A DNA stretch of 64,000 nt from Bombiscardovia coagulans (GTDB lineage Bacteria; Actinomycetota; Actinomycetes; Actinomycetales; Bifidobacteriaceae). Below, piece by piece: positions 25,450 through 34,033 of this stretch. Position numbers and translations under genes: made by a program. How positions within the stretch are numbered: position 1 is the first letter of the stretch; every line of letters starts with the position of its first letter. The stretch is from positions 62,001-126,000 of the forward strand of contig NZ_MWWS01000005.1 of NCBI RefSeq assembly GCF_002259585.1. The letters are read 5' to 3'. Under the pieces are notes generated by a model. That model worked only from the letters and a program-made list of their open reading frames with translations, made no database searches and was not told the DNA's origin.

Positions 25450-26751
25450 ATGCCTGGAATTGTAATCGTCGGTATGCAATGGGGAGACGAAGGTAAAGGT
25501 AAAGCCACTGATCTCATTGGTAGCAAGATGGACTACGTAGCTCGCTTTAATGGCGGCAATAATGCTGGTCATACAGTGGTAGTCGATGACCAGACCTATG
25601 CCCTCCACCTATTACCCTCTGGCATAATCAACCCACAGGTAACTCCAGTGATTGGTAATGGTGTGGTTGTTGACTTACAAGCCCTGTTCGGTGAGATTGA
25701 TGGGCTGCAAGCCCGTGGCCTGGACTGCTCGAAGCTTAAAGTTTCGGAAGCCGCGCATGTTATAGCTCCCTTCCATCGAACCTTAGACAAGCTCTCTGAA
25801 CGCTTTTTGGGTAGCCACAAAATTGGTACAACAGGCCGAGGCATTGGCCCATCCTATGTAGATAAGGTCAATAGGGTAGGTATTCGTGTTCACGATCTCT
25901 TTAATGAAGGCCATTTGCGGGACAAAGTTCAGGCCTCTTTGCGGCAGAAAAACATGGAACTAGAAAAGGTGTATGCACTACCGCAAATTGATGTAGAAGA
26001 GGTTGTGGACCAGCTCTTAGAGGAAGCTGAACACTTGAAGCCATATGTGGCTAATACCTCACTCCTACTTAATCAAGCCTTAGATGCTGGTAAATCGGTG
26101 CTCTTTGAAGGTGGCCAGGCCACCATGCTAGATGTAGACCATGGCACTTACCCCTATGTGACTTCCTCCAATTGCACAGCAGGTGGAGCATGCACAGGCA
26201 CAGGCGTCGGCCCCACTAAAATAGATCGTGTTATTGGTGTAGCAAAGGCATACATAACCCGTGTTGGCGAGGGTCCCTTCCCAACAGAATTACATGATGA
26301 GTCGGGTGAATGGCTGCGCCAGCAAGGGCACGAATTCGGCGTGACAACCGGTCGGTCTCGCCGCTGTGGTTGGTTTGACGCCCTAGTAGCTCGGTATGCT
26401 ACTCAAATCAACGGTTTAACAGACATTGTCCTCACAAAGCTCGATGTGCTAACAGGACTTGAAACTATCCCCGTGTGTGTGGGTTACGATGTGACACTAG
26501 CTGATGGATCTAGCGTTCGCGTCAACGAAATGCCTACAGATCAGGGTGAAGTTGCCTCTGCTAAACCCGTGTACGAAGAATTCCCTGGCTGGTCTGAAGA
26601 CATCTCCGGTGCGCAGTCGTTCGACGAGTTCCCGCAAAAAGCTCAAGATTACGTACACCGCTTAGAGGATCTTTCGAATTGCCGTATCTCTGCAATTGGA
26701 TCAGGTGCTGGACGTGATCAAATTGTCTCTATCCATTCTCTGGTAGACTAA
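25450..26751 (+). CDS. purA: Adenylosuccinate synthetase
   Basis: A 433-residue GTP-dependent enzyme joining IMP and aspartate to adenylosuccinate, the first step from IMP to AMP. Diagnostic motifs are the P-loop-like [11 protein letters not shown] (about 11-21), [11 protein letters not shown] (about 33-43), [12 protein letters not shown] in the IMP-binding loop and [29 protein letters not shown] carries the arginines of the aspartate/IMP site, and LTKLDVLTG the guanine-specificity motif. Length is typical. The start is supported by GAGGAGGAG 5-8 nt upstream. TATAAA at 25412-25417 is a plausible own -10, and a 7-bp stem at 25353-25380 could weakly separate it from fba. Confidence 0.97.
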   Translation: MPGIVIVGMQWGDEGKGKATDLIGSKMDYVARFNGGNNAGHTVVVDDQTYALHLLPSGIINPQVTPVIGNGVVVDLQALFGEIDGLQARGLDCSKLKVSEAAHVIAPFHRTLDKLSERFLGSHKIGTTGRGIGPSYVDKVNRVGIRVHDLFNEGHLRDKVQASLRQKNMELEKVYALPQIDVEEVVDQLLEEAEHLKPYVANTSLLLNQALDAGKSVLFEGGQATMLDVDHGTYPYVTSSNCTAGGACTGTGVGPTKIDRVIGVAKAYITRVGEGPFPTELHDESGEWLRQQGHEFGVTTGRSRRCGWFDALVARYATQINGLTDIVLTKLDVLTGLETIPVCVGYDVTLADGSSVRVNEMPTDQGEVASAKPVYEEFPGWSEDISGAQSFDEFPQKAQDYVHRLEDLSNCRISAIGSGAGRDQIVSIHSLVD

Positions 26752-26763
26752 AAACGCAGGGTG

Positions 26764-26775
26764 TCGAACGTTCGA
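26764..26775. promoter_or_regulatory. 12-bp palindrome upstream of the LacI-type regulator
   Basis: TCGAACGTTCGA is a perfect palindrome with a central CG, located 52 bp before the regulator's start codon and just after the purA stop. It resembles a LacI-family operator, so autoregulation is plausible. Its half sites recall the actinobacterial SOS box, but that box has a 4-bp spacer, absent here. Confidence 0.45.
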
Positions 26776-26826
26776 TATTGACGATACTAGAAAGAGCCCT
26801 GTTCTAATGCTCATGGGAGGGCTCCT

Positions 26827-27951
26827 ATGGTAGGTATGCGCGATGTGGCTCGAGAAGCAGGCGTTTCAACAAGTACCGTCTCTCTCGTTGTTAATGGCAA
26901 TGGCTACGTATCGGATGCTATGGCTGAGCGTGTAAGCCAAGCTATGAAGCGATTGAACTATGTGCCCAATGAATTAGCTCGTAACTTGTCACGCAACCAA
27001 ACAAACTTGGTGGGTGTCATCGTGCCCACTATTCGTCATCCCTTTTTTGCAACGCTCACAGCCTCTTTGCAGCGGTCTCTGTATGAGCAGGGTATGCGCG
27101 CTGTCTTGTGCTCTACGGCAGACGTGGATCAAGATGTGAGTCAGTATGTAGATATGCTGCGCAGGCATGCTATGGACGGGATTATCATGGGTGCCCACGC
27201 AGTCTATCCTGTGGATTATTGGTCATCTATTGACCGTCCCATTGTGGCTTTTGATCGTTTTCTCGGGGATACTATCCCCTTCGTTGGTTCTGACCACACG
27301 CAGGGCGGGCGTTTAGCGGCAGATGTTTTTGTGCACACAGGAGTCCACCATGTAGTTGAAATCGGTGGTCCCCGCACCCGCTATCAGACCGCAAAGGGCG
27401 TTCGTTCCATTTCATTAGGAAGCATCCAGATTAACGGTCACACTACTTTCCCACCTATCCGGTACCACCTCGCATTTGAACAAGCCCTCGAGCAAGCAGG
27501 GATCCGTTGTGATTACATCGAAATTGAGAACGTAGCACAAATGGATCAATTCCGGGATGCAGCCCATCAGGCTTTTGAACAATATGAAGATTTGGATGCT
27601 ATTGTTGCACCTGATTTAGGCGCTGCTTTTTGTGTGCAAGAAGCAATTCGTAGAGGAAAGGCCATTCCTGAGGACCTGCAAATTATTGCGTACGATGGCA
27701 CATACGTTTCCGATTTGGCAGGGCTCACATTAACTCGTATTCAACAAGATTTTGATGGTATTGCTAATGCTTTAGCACGACGTCTACTTGAGGCTATACC
27801 AGGTAGGACCTATCATCCTGTTTCATCTTCACAACAACAGTGCTCAACCGCTCTTTCTCAGAATTCTTCCCAGGTGCCGTACTCGGGTACAAACGAACTC
27901 ATCCCTATGTCCCTGAAACTGGGGGAGTCTACTCGTGAGTCGAATCGTTAG
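26827..27951 (+). CDS. LacI-family transcriptional regulator
   Basis: A 374-residue regulator. The N-terminal helix-turn-helix and hinge are clear (MRDVAREAGVSTSTVSLVVN, then RLNYVPNELARNLS), followed by a periplasmic-binding-protein-like effector domain (VGVIVPTIRHPFFATL, DGIIMGAH, AFDRF, and LQIIAYDGT near the end). GGAGGG lies 6 nt before ATG 26827; ATG 26836 is possible. Sugar effector and targets are unknown because no sugar genes adjoin it. The 3' end overlaps the convergent permease gene by 23 bp. The last 35 residues are a Ser/Gln-rich tail of low conservation. Confidence 0.92.
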   Translation: MVGMRDVAREAGVSTSTVSLVVNGNGYVSDAMAERVSQAMKRLNYVPNELARNLSRNQTNLVGVIVPTIRHPFFATLTASLQRSLYEQGMRAVLCSTADVDQDVSQYVDMLRRHAMDGIIMGAHAVYPVDYWSSIDRPIVAFDRFLGDTIPFVGSDHTQGGRLAADVFVHTGVHHVVEIGGPRTRYQTAKGVRSISLGSIQINGHTTFPPIRYHLAFEQALEQAGIRCDYIEIENVAQMDQFRDAAHQAFEQYEDLDAIVAPDLGAAFCVQEAIRRGKAIPEDLQIIAYDGTYVSDLAGLTLTRIQQDFDGIANALARRLLEAIPGRTYHPVSSSQQQCSTALSQNSSQVPYSGTNELIPMSLKLGESTRESNR

Positions 27952-29413
27952 CACTGAGGTCTATTTCTGATAAGCGCACAATTTTGGTATGGTGCTTGAA
28001 CTTATATCCCAAGAAAAGAATGAGTACAAGAGGGATGCTGATATACGTCACACCGATCTCTTCCCAGTCCCATTGGAGAAAAGCGTCTATATTTTGTCCG
28101 CCTATGACAATTATGCATAACATGAATGCCGCAATTGGGCCAAAGGGGAACCATTTTGCGTGATACTTGAGTTCGCTAAGCTGATGGCCTTGCAGGATGA
28201 AGGCCTTTCTGAAGCGATAGTGGCTGAGGGCAATGCCAATCCACGCAATAAATCCAGACAAGCCAGACGCAGCTACCAGCCACATATACACTTGTTGCCC
28301 GAAAATCGATGTGGCAAGAGCGGCCAAAGCCACAGTTGTTGTGGCAACTAATGCTGCAAATGGAATACCATTCTTGCTGGTCCGAGCGAAAATCTGAGGA
28401 GCATAGTGGTCTCGGGCTAGTGCGTAAAGCATACGTGTTGAGGCGTAGGCCCCAGAATTAGCTGCGGAAATTACAGAAGTGAGCACAATGGCATTCATAA
28501 GGCTCGCAGCACTGGCTAGACCTGCCCGTTGGAAGATCAATGTGAAAGGAGACATAGCAATATCGCCATCAGCAGCAGAAAGAAGGTTGGGCGAGGTGTA
28601 TGGGATAAGAGCTGCAATAACGAAAATTGAAAGAACGTAGAAGAGAAGAATTCTCCAGAAGACCTCGTTAATGGCTTTCGGGACAGTTCGGGAAGGATTA
28701 TCTGACTCTCCCGCAGTTACACCTATAAGTTCAGTACCTTGAAAAGAGAATCCAGCAATGAGAAAGACACTGAGGATTGCCGGAAAACCACCGACAAACG
28801 GGGCTTCCTTGTACGTAAAGTTTTGCAGGCCTACAGCTGGATGGAACATTATGCCAAGAATCATTGCAAAACCAATGATGAGGAAGACAATGACGGTAAT
28901 AACTTTAATGAGGGAGAGCCAAAATTCTGTCTCTCCAAAAGTCGAGACAGTAAGGGCATTGATGAGGAAGATAAACACCAAGACAAGCAGGCTCCACATC
29001 CATCCAGGAGTGTTGGGCAACCAATAGTTGATGAGCAGGGCTGCTGTAGAAACGTCAACTGCAACAGTGATGGCCCAGTTAAACCAATAATTCCAACCCA
29101 TAGCAAAGCCTAATGCTGGGTCCACGTACCGTGCGTTGTAGGTGGCAAAGGAGCCTGAAACGGGCATGTGGGTAGCAAGTTCTCCCAGAGAAGTCATAAG
29201 GAAGTAGACCATGATTCCCATGGCTGCGTAGGCAATGATGCCTCCGCCAGGCCCTGCCTTGGCGATGGTGGATCCTGATGTCATAAAGAGTCCGGTGCCA
29301 ATGCAGCCACCCAAAGCAATCATTGACACATGTCTGGATTGTAAGTTCCGTTGGACACCACCACCGGAGTTATTGGTTTGTGTTGGAGTAGACGTGACCT
29401 TATGCTGGTCCAT
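27929..29413 (-). CDS. lysP: Amino-acid permease of the APC superfamily, probable lysine permease
   Basis: A 494-residue, 12-helix permease of the amino acid transporter family. The N-terminal part has LQSRHVSMIALGGCIGTGLF (helix 1 unwound substrate site GxxIGTGLF), then GELATHMPVSGSF and GWNYWFNWAITVAVD, features shared with LysP-type and related permeases. Further motifs are FQGTELIGVTAGES and a long C-terminal pair of helices. Substrate assignment to lysine rests chiefly on the lysine-riboswitch-like leader directly upstream, not on residue-level specificity. AAGGAGG lies 6 nt before ATG 29413. It converges with the LacI regulator, overlapping by 23 bp. Confidence 0.85.
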   Translation of the reverse strand: MDQHKVTSTPTQTNNSGGGVQRNLQSRHVSMIALGGCIGTGLFMTSGSTIAKAGPGGGIIAYAAMGIMVYFLMTSLGELATHMPVSGSFATYNARYVDPALGFAMGWNYWFNWAITVAVDVSTAALLINYWLPNTPGWMWSLLVLVFIFLINALTVSTFGETEFWLSLIKVITVIVFLIIGFAMILGIMFHPAVGLQNFTYKEAPFVGGFPAILSVFLIAGFSFQGTELIGVTAGESDNPSRTVPKAINEVFWRILLFYVLSIFVIAALIPYTSPNLLSAADGDIAMSPFTLIFQRAGLASAASLMNAIVLTSVISAANSGAYASTRMLYALARDHYAPQIFARTSKNGIPFAALVATTTVALAALATSIFGQQVYMWLVAASGLSGFIAWIGIALSHYRFRKAFILQGHQLSELKYHAKWFPFGPIAAFMLCIIVIGGQNIDAFLQWDWEEIGVTYISIPLVLILFLGYKFKHHTKIVRLSEIDLSANDSTHE

Positions 29414-29418
29414 TGAGT

Positions 29419-29443
29419 CCTCCTTGCGTTATGTAAGAAGGAG
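29419..29443 (-). promoter_or_regulatory. Hairpin able to mask the lysP ribosome-binding site
   Basis: On the minus strand CTCCTT (29443-29438) can pair with AAGGAG of the Shine-Dalgarno sequence (29425-29420), leaving a 12-nt loop. It sits between the lysine aptamer and the start codon and is a candidate translation-control expression platform. Confidence 0.5.
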
Positions 29444-29527
29444 CGTAAAACGACGTGGCTGCCAGTCAAGCGGTGTTGAGACGTTGCAATGCCTGCTCAC
29501 CGTCGACCGAGGCTCACGCATAAATCG

Positions 29528-29712
29528 TCCATAGCGCTCCGCAGCAAGCATGCTGCGACAGTCCTGAATCTCTTAAATTCAGTCCCAACGCTTAGTTTCA
29601 GCGGTGACTAAGCATTTCGGCCAAACACCCTTTCGCTGGGTTTCATTGGTGCCGCAACACCTCTGCCCAGTTACTGATGAGTTCAGCGACCTCTTCTGTG
29701 ACTTGTAATGTG
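29528..29712 (-). ncRNA. Lysine riboswitch (L-box) in the permease leader
   Basis: The minus-strand leader carries the conserved blocks of the lysine aptamer in the right order: AGAGGTCGC (29694-29686), CATCAGTA, GCAGAGG, AGCGAAAGGGTG followed by GGCCGAA, then GTTGGGACTG, GGACTGTC, a G/C-rich hairpin and GGAGCGCTAT (about 29540-29531). This parallels the known Bacillus lysC L-box (AGAGGUGC ... AGUA ... GCCGAAG ... CUGUC ... GGAGGGCUAU). The outer P1 helix is imperfect by eye. It would let lysine repress the downstream permease. TATAGT at 29724-29719 could be the -10 of its promoter. A covariance-model search was not possible here. Confidence 0.85.
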
Positions 29713-29998
29713 AGTTACACTATACCTCTCTTAAAGGAATTCGTCCCACGAATTTGTAAAAGTCTGGTGCAACGATAGCTGCTCATAGCGCTGACAAACC
29801 CCTTGCTTCCTTGCTGTGTCACACAAACGGATATGGTACATATTTTCTGTGATAACTCATGCTGTTCAATGCCAGATATTGCTCAATTTTTCGACTCGTT
29901 CGTACTGGTATGTGTATTTTATGCTTCAGTTGAGTTGGATTTCCCCACTTCAATGGCTCTCAGACGAGTTCAGGGAATAGACCGAGCAGGCGTTAAAG

Positions 29999-30024
29999 TT
30001 GAGCTTACATTGCCGAGCTATAAT
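29999..30024 (+). promoter_or_regulatory. Promoter candidate very close to the permease start codon
   Basis: A perfect TATAAT at 30019-30024 lies only 10 nt before ATG 30035. The nearest -35-like sequence, TTGAGC at 29999-30004, leaves a short 14-bp spacer. If used, the transcript would have a leader of only about 4 nt, i.e. be almost leaderless. Confidence 0.3.
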
Positions 30025-30034
30025 AGGCAGTCCT

Positions 30035-31525
30035 ATGAGCAAAGCACATCAAAAGAATCATCAGACCGCTGGTCAAGAGTCTTCCGCTGCTGTACAAAAC
30101 AATCAGGGGTATAAGCTGGAGCGGGGGCTGAACAAGCGGCACGTTCAATTTATCGCTATTGGCGGTACGATTGGCACCGGTCTTTTTCTTGGTTCGGGTA
30201 AGTCTATTGCGCTCACAGGCCCATCTATTGTATTTGTTTATATAGCGGTCGGCATTGTTATGTTTTTGCTGATGCGTGCTATCGGTGAGCTCATGTATGC
30301 AGATCCGGATCAGCATACCTTCATTGCTTTCATCACCCGTTATCTAGGTCCAGGTTGGGGGTCTTTTGCGGGGTGGTCATATTGGATTGTGCTCATTCTG
30401 ATTGGTATGTCTGAGCTTACAGCTGTAGGTACGTATTTTGTTACTTTTTTCAGCACATTCGGTATTGATTTGTCGGCTTGGCAATTCCTTATAGAACTTG
30501 CTTTCTTGCTTACTATGGTGGCTATTAATGTCATAGCTGTTCGGGTATTTGGTGAGGCTGAATTTTGGTTCTCTATGATCAAAATCACGTTGATTGTAGC
30601 TATGATTATTACCGCTGTGGTAATGGTAGCAGTGAATTTTCACTATCCAGCAGTCCGTATGGCAGGATCAGATTCGATTTCTCCAGCTGGGCATGCAGGA
30701 ATTGATAACATCCTGAATGGTTTTTCTATAGCACCGAATGGTTGGCTCTCCTTCTTTATGAGTTTCCAAATGGTGTTCTTTGCCTATGAAATGATCGAGT
30801 TCGTGGGTGTAACGGTCTCTGAGACACAAAACCCTCGCAAGGTTTTACCAAAAGCCATTAACGAGATTATTGTCCGTGTTTTAGTCTTTTATGTGGGTGC
30901 ACTGGTAGCTATCATGCTCATTGTGCCCTGGCGAACATTTAAACCTTTGCCTGATGGTAGTTTTGCTTCTCCGTTTGTGATGGTGTTTCGATATGCGGGC
31001 TTGGATTGGGCAGCAGCTCTGGTTTTCTTTGTGGTCATTACGGCCGCTGCTTCCGCTTTGAACTCGCTGCTTTATTCAGCTGGGCGTAATCTGTTTGAGC
31101 TAGCACACACTTCCCAGTCCTCATCACTACATTCTTTGAGCAGGATCTCTCGACGTGGTCATGTACCAGCGAGAGCTATTGTTTTCTCAGGTGTATTAAT
31201 TATGCTCTCGCCTGTTGTACGCACTTTACCAGGATTGTCATCAGCGTTTGTCTTGTTTGCTTCTGCTTCTAGTGCTGTGATTATCTTCATATATATTCTG
31301 CTCATGGTGTCCCACCGACGGTATAGACAGTCCACTGATTTTATGGCAGACGGATTCGTGATGCCTGCTTATAAATGGACTGGGACGGTGGCAATACTCT
31401 TTTTCGTAGTTATTTATGTATCCCTATTTTTGGCAGCAGATACCCGAATTTCTGCCATTTGTGGGTTGGTTTGGTTATTTGGTTTTGGTGGAATTTGTTT
31501 GTGGAAGCATCGTCATTCTCTGTAA
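30035..31525 (+). CDS. Amino-acid permease of the APC superfamily
   Basis: A 496-residue permease with 12 predicted helices. The first helix has QFIAIGGTIGTGLFLGSG, the substrate-binding unwound segment of the family, then RAIGELMYADPDQHTFIAF and GWSYWIVLILIGMSELTAVG, close to the CycA/ProY/YbxG branch (D-Ala/Ser/Gly, Pro or aromatic amino acids; substrate not decidable). Later motifs are FFAYEMIEFVGVTVSETQNP and ASALNSLLYSAGR. ATG 30035 is preferred over the upstream 29999 codon, which would precede the promoter-like TATAAT. It is divergent from the lysine permease and needs a separate promoter. A single-gene unit is likely. Confidence 0.88.
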   Translation: MSKAHQKNHQTAGQESSAAVQNNQGYKLERGLNKRHVQFIAIGGTIGTGLFLGSGKSIALTGPSIVFVYIAVGIVMFLLMRAIGELMYADPDQHTFIAFITRYLGPGWGSFAGWSYWIVLILIGMSELTAVGTYFVTFFSTFGIDLSAWQFLIELAFLLTMVAINVIAVRVFGEAEFWFSMIKITLIVAMIITAVVMVAVNFHYPAVRMAGSDSISPAGHAGIDNILNGFSIAPNGWLSFFMSFQMVFFAYEMIEFVGVTVSETQNPRKVLPKAINEIIVRVLVFYVGALVAIMLIVPWRTFKPLPDGSFASPFVMVFRYAGLDWAAALVFFVVITAAASALNSLLYSAGRNLFELAHTSQSSSLHSLSRISRRGHVPARAIVFSGVLIMLSPVVRTLPGLSSAFVLFASASSAVIIFIYILLMVSHRRYRQSTDFMADGFVMPAYKWTGTVAILFFVVIYVSLFLAADTRISAICGLVWLFGFGGICLWKHRHSL

Positions 31526-31618
31526 TCTTCTCAATGGATTTCGGGACGAACTGTATAAAATTACAGATATGTAGTTACAAACCATTTACAAATTTTCAAA
31601 GATAAATCCTTGTTATAT

Positions 31619-31648
31619 TTGCTGTTTTGGCTCAAGTATGCATATACT
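31619..31648 (+). promoter_or_regulatory. Promoter candidate of the pilin genes
   Basis: TTGCTG (31619-31624) and TATACT (31643-31648) are 18 bp apart, a good sigma-70-type pair. The leader of about 105 nt holds an inverted repeat (31673-31702, 13 bp with one mismatch) that may stabilise the mRNA. Confidence 0.55.
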
Positions 31649-31761
31649 GTAACCTGTGCGGAGTTTGACTGATCGTTGGCAGCCACTCTTGGCTACCGAC
31701 GAAATTGGGGGATTTCTTCTGACCGCGCGATAGAAAATGACAGAGAAAAGGAGCGCATTAC

Positions 31762-33777
31762 ATGCGTATTCAAAACGAGAAAGCTGGGAGCATTAGTCTT
31801 GGTAAAAGACTATTAGGCCTCTCAGTAGCGGCTCTCACCACCATGACAGCCTTCTTGGTTGCCGTACCTGGTGCTCAGGCTGCTAATAGTGCAGGTTTCG
31901 AGTATAAACCCGAAGACGGCTTTGTAAAAGGTGCAATCGACACAAGCAAAAAACCAACGTTAGAACTTACAAAGTACGTGACAAGTAGCCCTAACGATGG
32001 AGCGCCAACCGGTTCTATTAGTGATGCTCCGAGCGGTAAGGGTACTGCTGCAAATGTTAACTTCATTCTTACCGAAGTAAAGCCTAAGGGCGGAGCAGAT
32101 CCTTCAACCATGAAGGCAAATGACCCTCAGACATATGAAGAAGTAGTTCCTAGTGCAAAATATTCTGGTACTACAGACGGACTCGGTAAAATTGTTACCG
32201 GTGGCACTGCACCAACTGGAGCTGTAGGTGTTTGGAGAAACGTCAGCAACACTTCCAACACTGTAGAAGCTGCAAAGACAGGATCAATTGCTGTATTCCC
32301 AGGTGGTCAGCATTGGTATCTCTTAACTGAGAACCCGGATACAAAGCCTGCAAATCATCAAATATCTGATAACACCATTTTCGGTTTGCCCTTCGGGACT
32401 AGAGGTAAAGTAGTTGGTGATACTGGAGATTATGATAACGGTTACGTGTATAATCTGCACATTTATCCAAAGAACCACTCGTCAGGTCAGCTCGAAAAGA
32501 ATGCTACCGAAATTGATCGAGGCACTACAGGTGAGTTCAAAAAAATTAACGGTAATGAGGATAAGCACGTTCAGATCGGTGATTCTGTCAAATACGACAT
32601 TACACAGAATATCTTAAATGGAGACGGCGCGCAAGGTGATGGTAAGCTCTACAGGGGCAAGATAAAAGCCACTGGACCACAGCTGAAAATTTCCGATCGC
32701 CTGACTTCAGCTCTTCAGTTCGGTGAAGCAACTGCTCGTATTTCATATGTTGAAAACGGTAATACAATTGTAAAGCCGGTGACTGGATTCAGAGTTGAAG
32801 GCCCAGATGGAAACAATCCTAAGAGGCTTGCTGATGAAAGCCAGACAATGTTCGTTGGTCCTGCTACATCTACAGACGGCACAAAGTATGTATCTGTGAT
32901 TTTCGATGGTAACTCATGGATCTTACCACCAACGGTACCAACAGAAGGTGTTTCTAATCTTCAGATAATCGTAACGATCAAGGCAAAGGTAGTGTCAGCA
33001 AATGATAGCGTTGGTTCTACGCCAGGCAAGCTTGTGAACTCTGCTTCTGCAGATTTCCCAGACAACAAGGACAACAAGGACACCACAAATCCAGACAATC
33101 CTAATAAGCCTAAGCCACTTGACCCTCCAGCAAAGGATGAGTTAGGTGCTGCTAGTTTCCAGGTAGGTAAGGTCGATCATTCTACTAATAGACCACTCGC
33201 GGGCGCCGTGTTCCGACTTGGGAAACTAGACGATCCGGATCAATACCTCTTCAGTGATGGTAAGTTCCATAAAAATGGTGAGCCGAATCTTACAGCAACT
33301 CCAATAGAAGCAATATCTGATCAAAACGGCGTTGTGTCATTCGTAGCTCTGCCTATTTCAGATCCAAACAACGCTGCCAATATTGCTACAAATGTTCAGT
33401 ATACCCTTAAGGAATATGCAGCTCCACAGGACCATGATCTGATTCCGGTTGGTTTCAAGATGGTAGACTTCAGCCAATATGCTGGTCAAAGTTGGGGAGC
33501 TGCTATGGCAGCGCACCCAGCTGGTATTACGCCAGATCTGACCAAATTGAATCTAGGCGTTTATGAAGCTACTGGTGCAAACATCAAAAACGCTGATGGT
33601 GTTGCTGTAACAAAGGTAATTGCTAACTGGAGGGGCGACGAAAAAGGTAAGCCAATCGGTCTGCCTTTGACTGGTGGCAAGGGTATCATCTTGCTCCTCA
33701 TCGTCGGTTTGGCAATCATGGGTGGTGTTCTGGTTGTACGCAACCGTAAGAACTCATCTGTAAGCCGCTCAATCTGA
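31762..33777 (+). CDS. LPXTG-type major pilin (SpaA/SpaH-like isopeptide-forming subunit)
   Basis: A 671-residue secreted surface protein. A signal peptide (about 1-34, ending AQAA) is followed by pilin domains: NLHIYPKNH at about 230-237 contains the YPK pilin-motif lysine used for polymerisation, and a fimbrial isopeptide-type domain (VQIGDSVKYDI to LVNSASADF) occupies about 265-430. A SpaA-like domain with LAGAVFRLGK and the E-box-like YTLKEYAAP follows. The C-terminus has the sorting signal LPLTGGKG (about 634), a hydrophobic helix and a basic tail RNRKNSS. Sortase would link subunits into a pilus and attach it to the wall. AAGGAG precedes the ATG. No sortase gene lies nearby, which is unusual. 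Confidence 0.9.
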   Translation: MRIQNEKAGSISLGKRLLGLSVAALTTMTAFLVAVPGAQAANSAGFEYKPEDGFVKGAIDTSKKPTLELTKYVTSSPNDGAPTGSISDAPSGKGTAANVNFILTEVKPKGGADPSTMKANDPQTYEEVVPSAKYSGTTDGLGKIVTGGTAPTGAVGVWRNVSNTSNTVEAAKTGSIAVFPGGQHWYLLTENPDTKPANHQISDNTIFGLPFGTRGKVVGDTGDYDNGYVYNLHIYPKNHSSGQLEKNATEIDRGTTGEFKKINGNEDKHVQIGDSVKYDITQNILNGDGAQGDGKLYRGKIKATGPQLKISDRLTSALQFGEATARISYVENGNTIVKPVTGFRVEGPDGNNPKRLADESQTMFVGPATSTDGTKYVSVIFDGNSWILPPTVPTEGVSNLQIIVTIKAKVVSANDSVGSTPGKLVNSASADFPDNKDNKDTTNPDNPNKPKPLDPPAKDELGAASFQVGKVDHSTNRPLAGAVFRLGKLDDPDQYLFSDGKFHKNGEPNLTATPIEAISDQNGVVSFVALPISDPNNAANIATNVQYTLKEYAAPQDHDLIPVGFKMVDFSQYAGQSWGAAMAAHPAGITPDLTKLNLGVYEATGANIKNADGVAVTKVIANWRGDEKGKPIGLPLTGGKGIILLLIVGLAIMGGVLVVRNRKNSSVSRSI

Positions 33778-33817
33778 GTAGTGCCAGATAAAGTTACTAT
33801 GAGAATATAGTATGAAT

Positions 33818-33855
33818 GTCCGTGTTGTTGCCCTTAGCAGGACAGCAACACGGAC
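33818..33855 (+). other. Stable stem-loop between the two pilin genes
   Basis: A 10-bp perfect stem (33818-33827 with 33846-33855) extends inward with five more pairs around one mismatch. No T-run follows, so it is more likely an mRNA-stabilising or processing hairpin, or a leaky terminator, than a full terminator. Confidence 0.5.
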
Positions 33856-34033
33856 ACAACAACTAGTAATGGGGGAGCGATTGAGCTGAATATCGCTCAG
33901 TCAATCAAGGGCTTGTAAACCTGCTAAGAGAGATAGTAGGTAGCCACAATGGTTCTTCGGCAACAATACAGCTTAACGATTACTGTATAGAGAGCCAGAA
34001 TCCGATGTTGAGAGAGTATGGGGAGTAAGTAAG

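Noticed and set aside
26764-26775. LexA/SOS box
   Set aside because: The half sites look similar, but the 4-bp spacer of actinobacterial SOS boxes is missing; a LacI-type operator is more likely.
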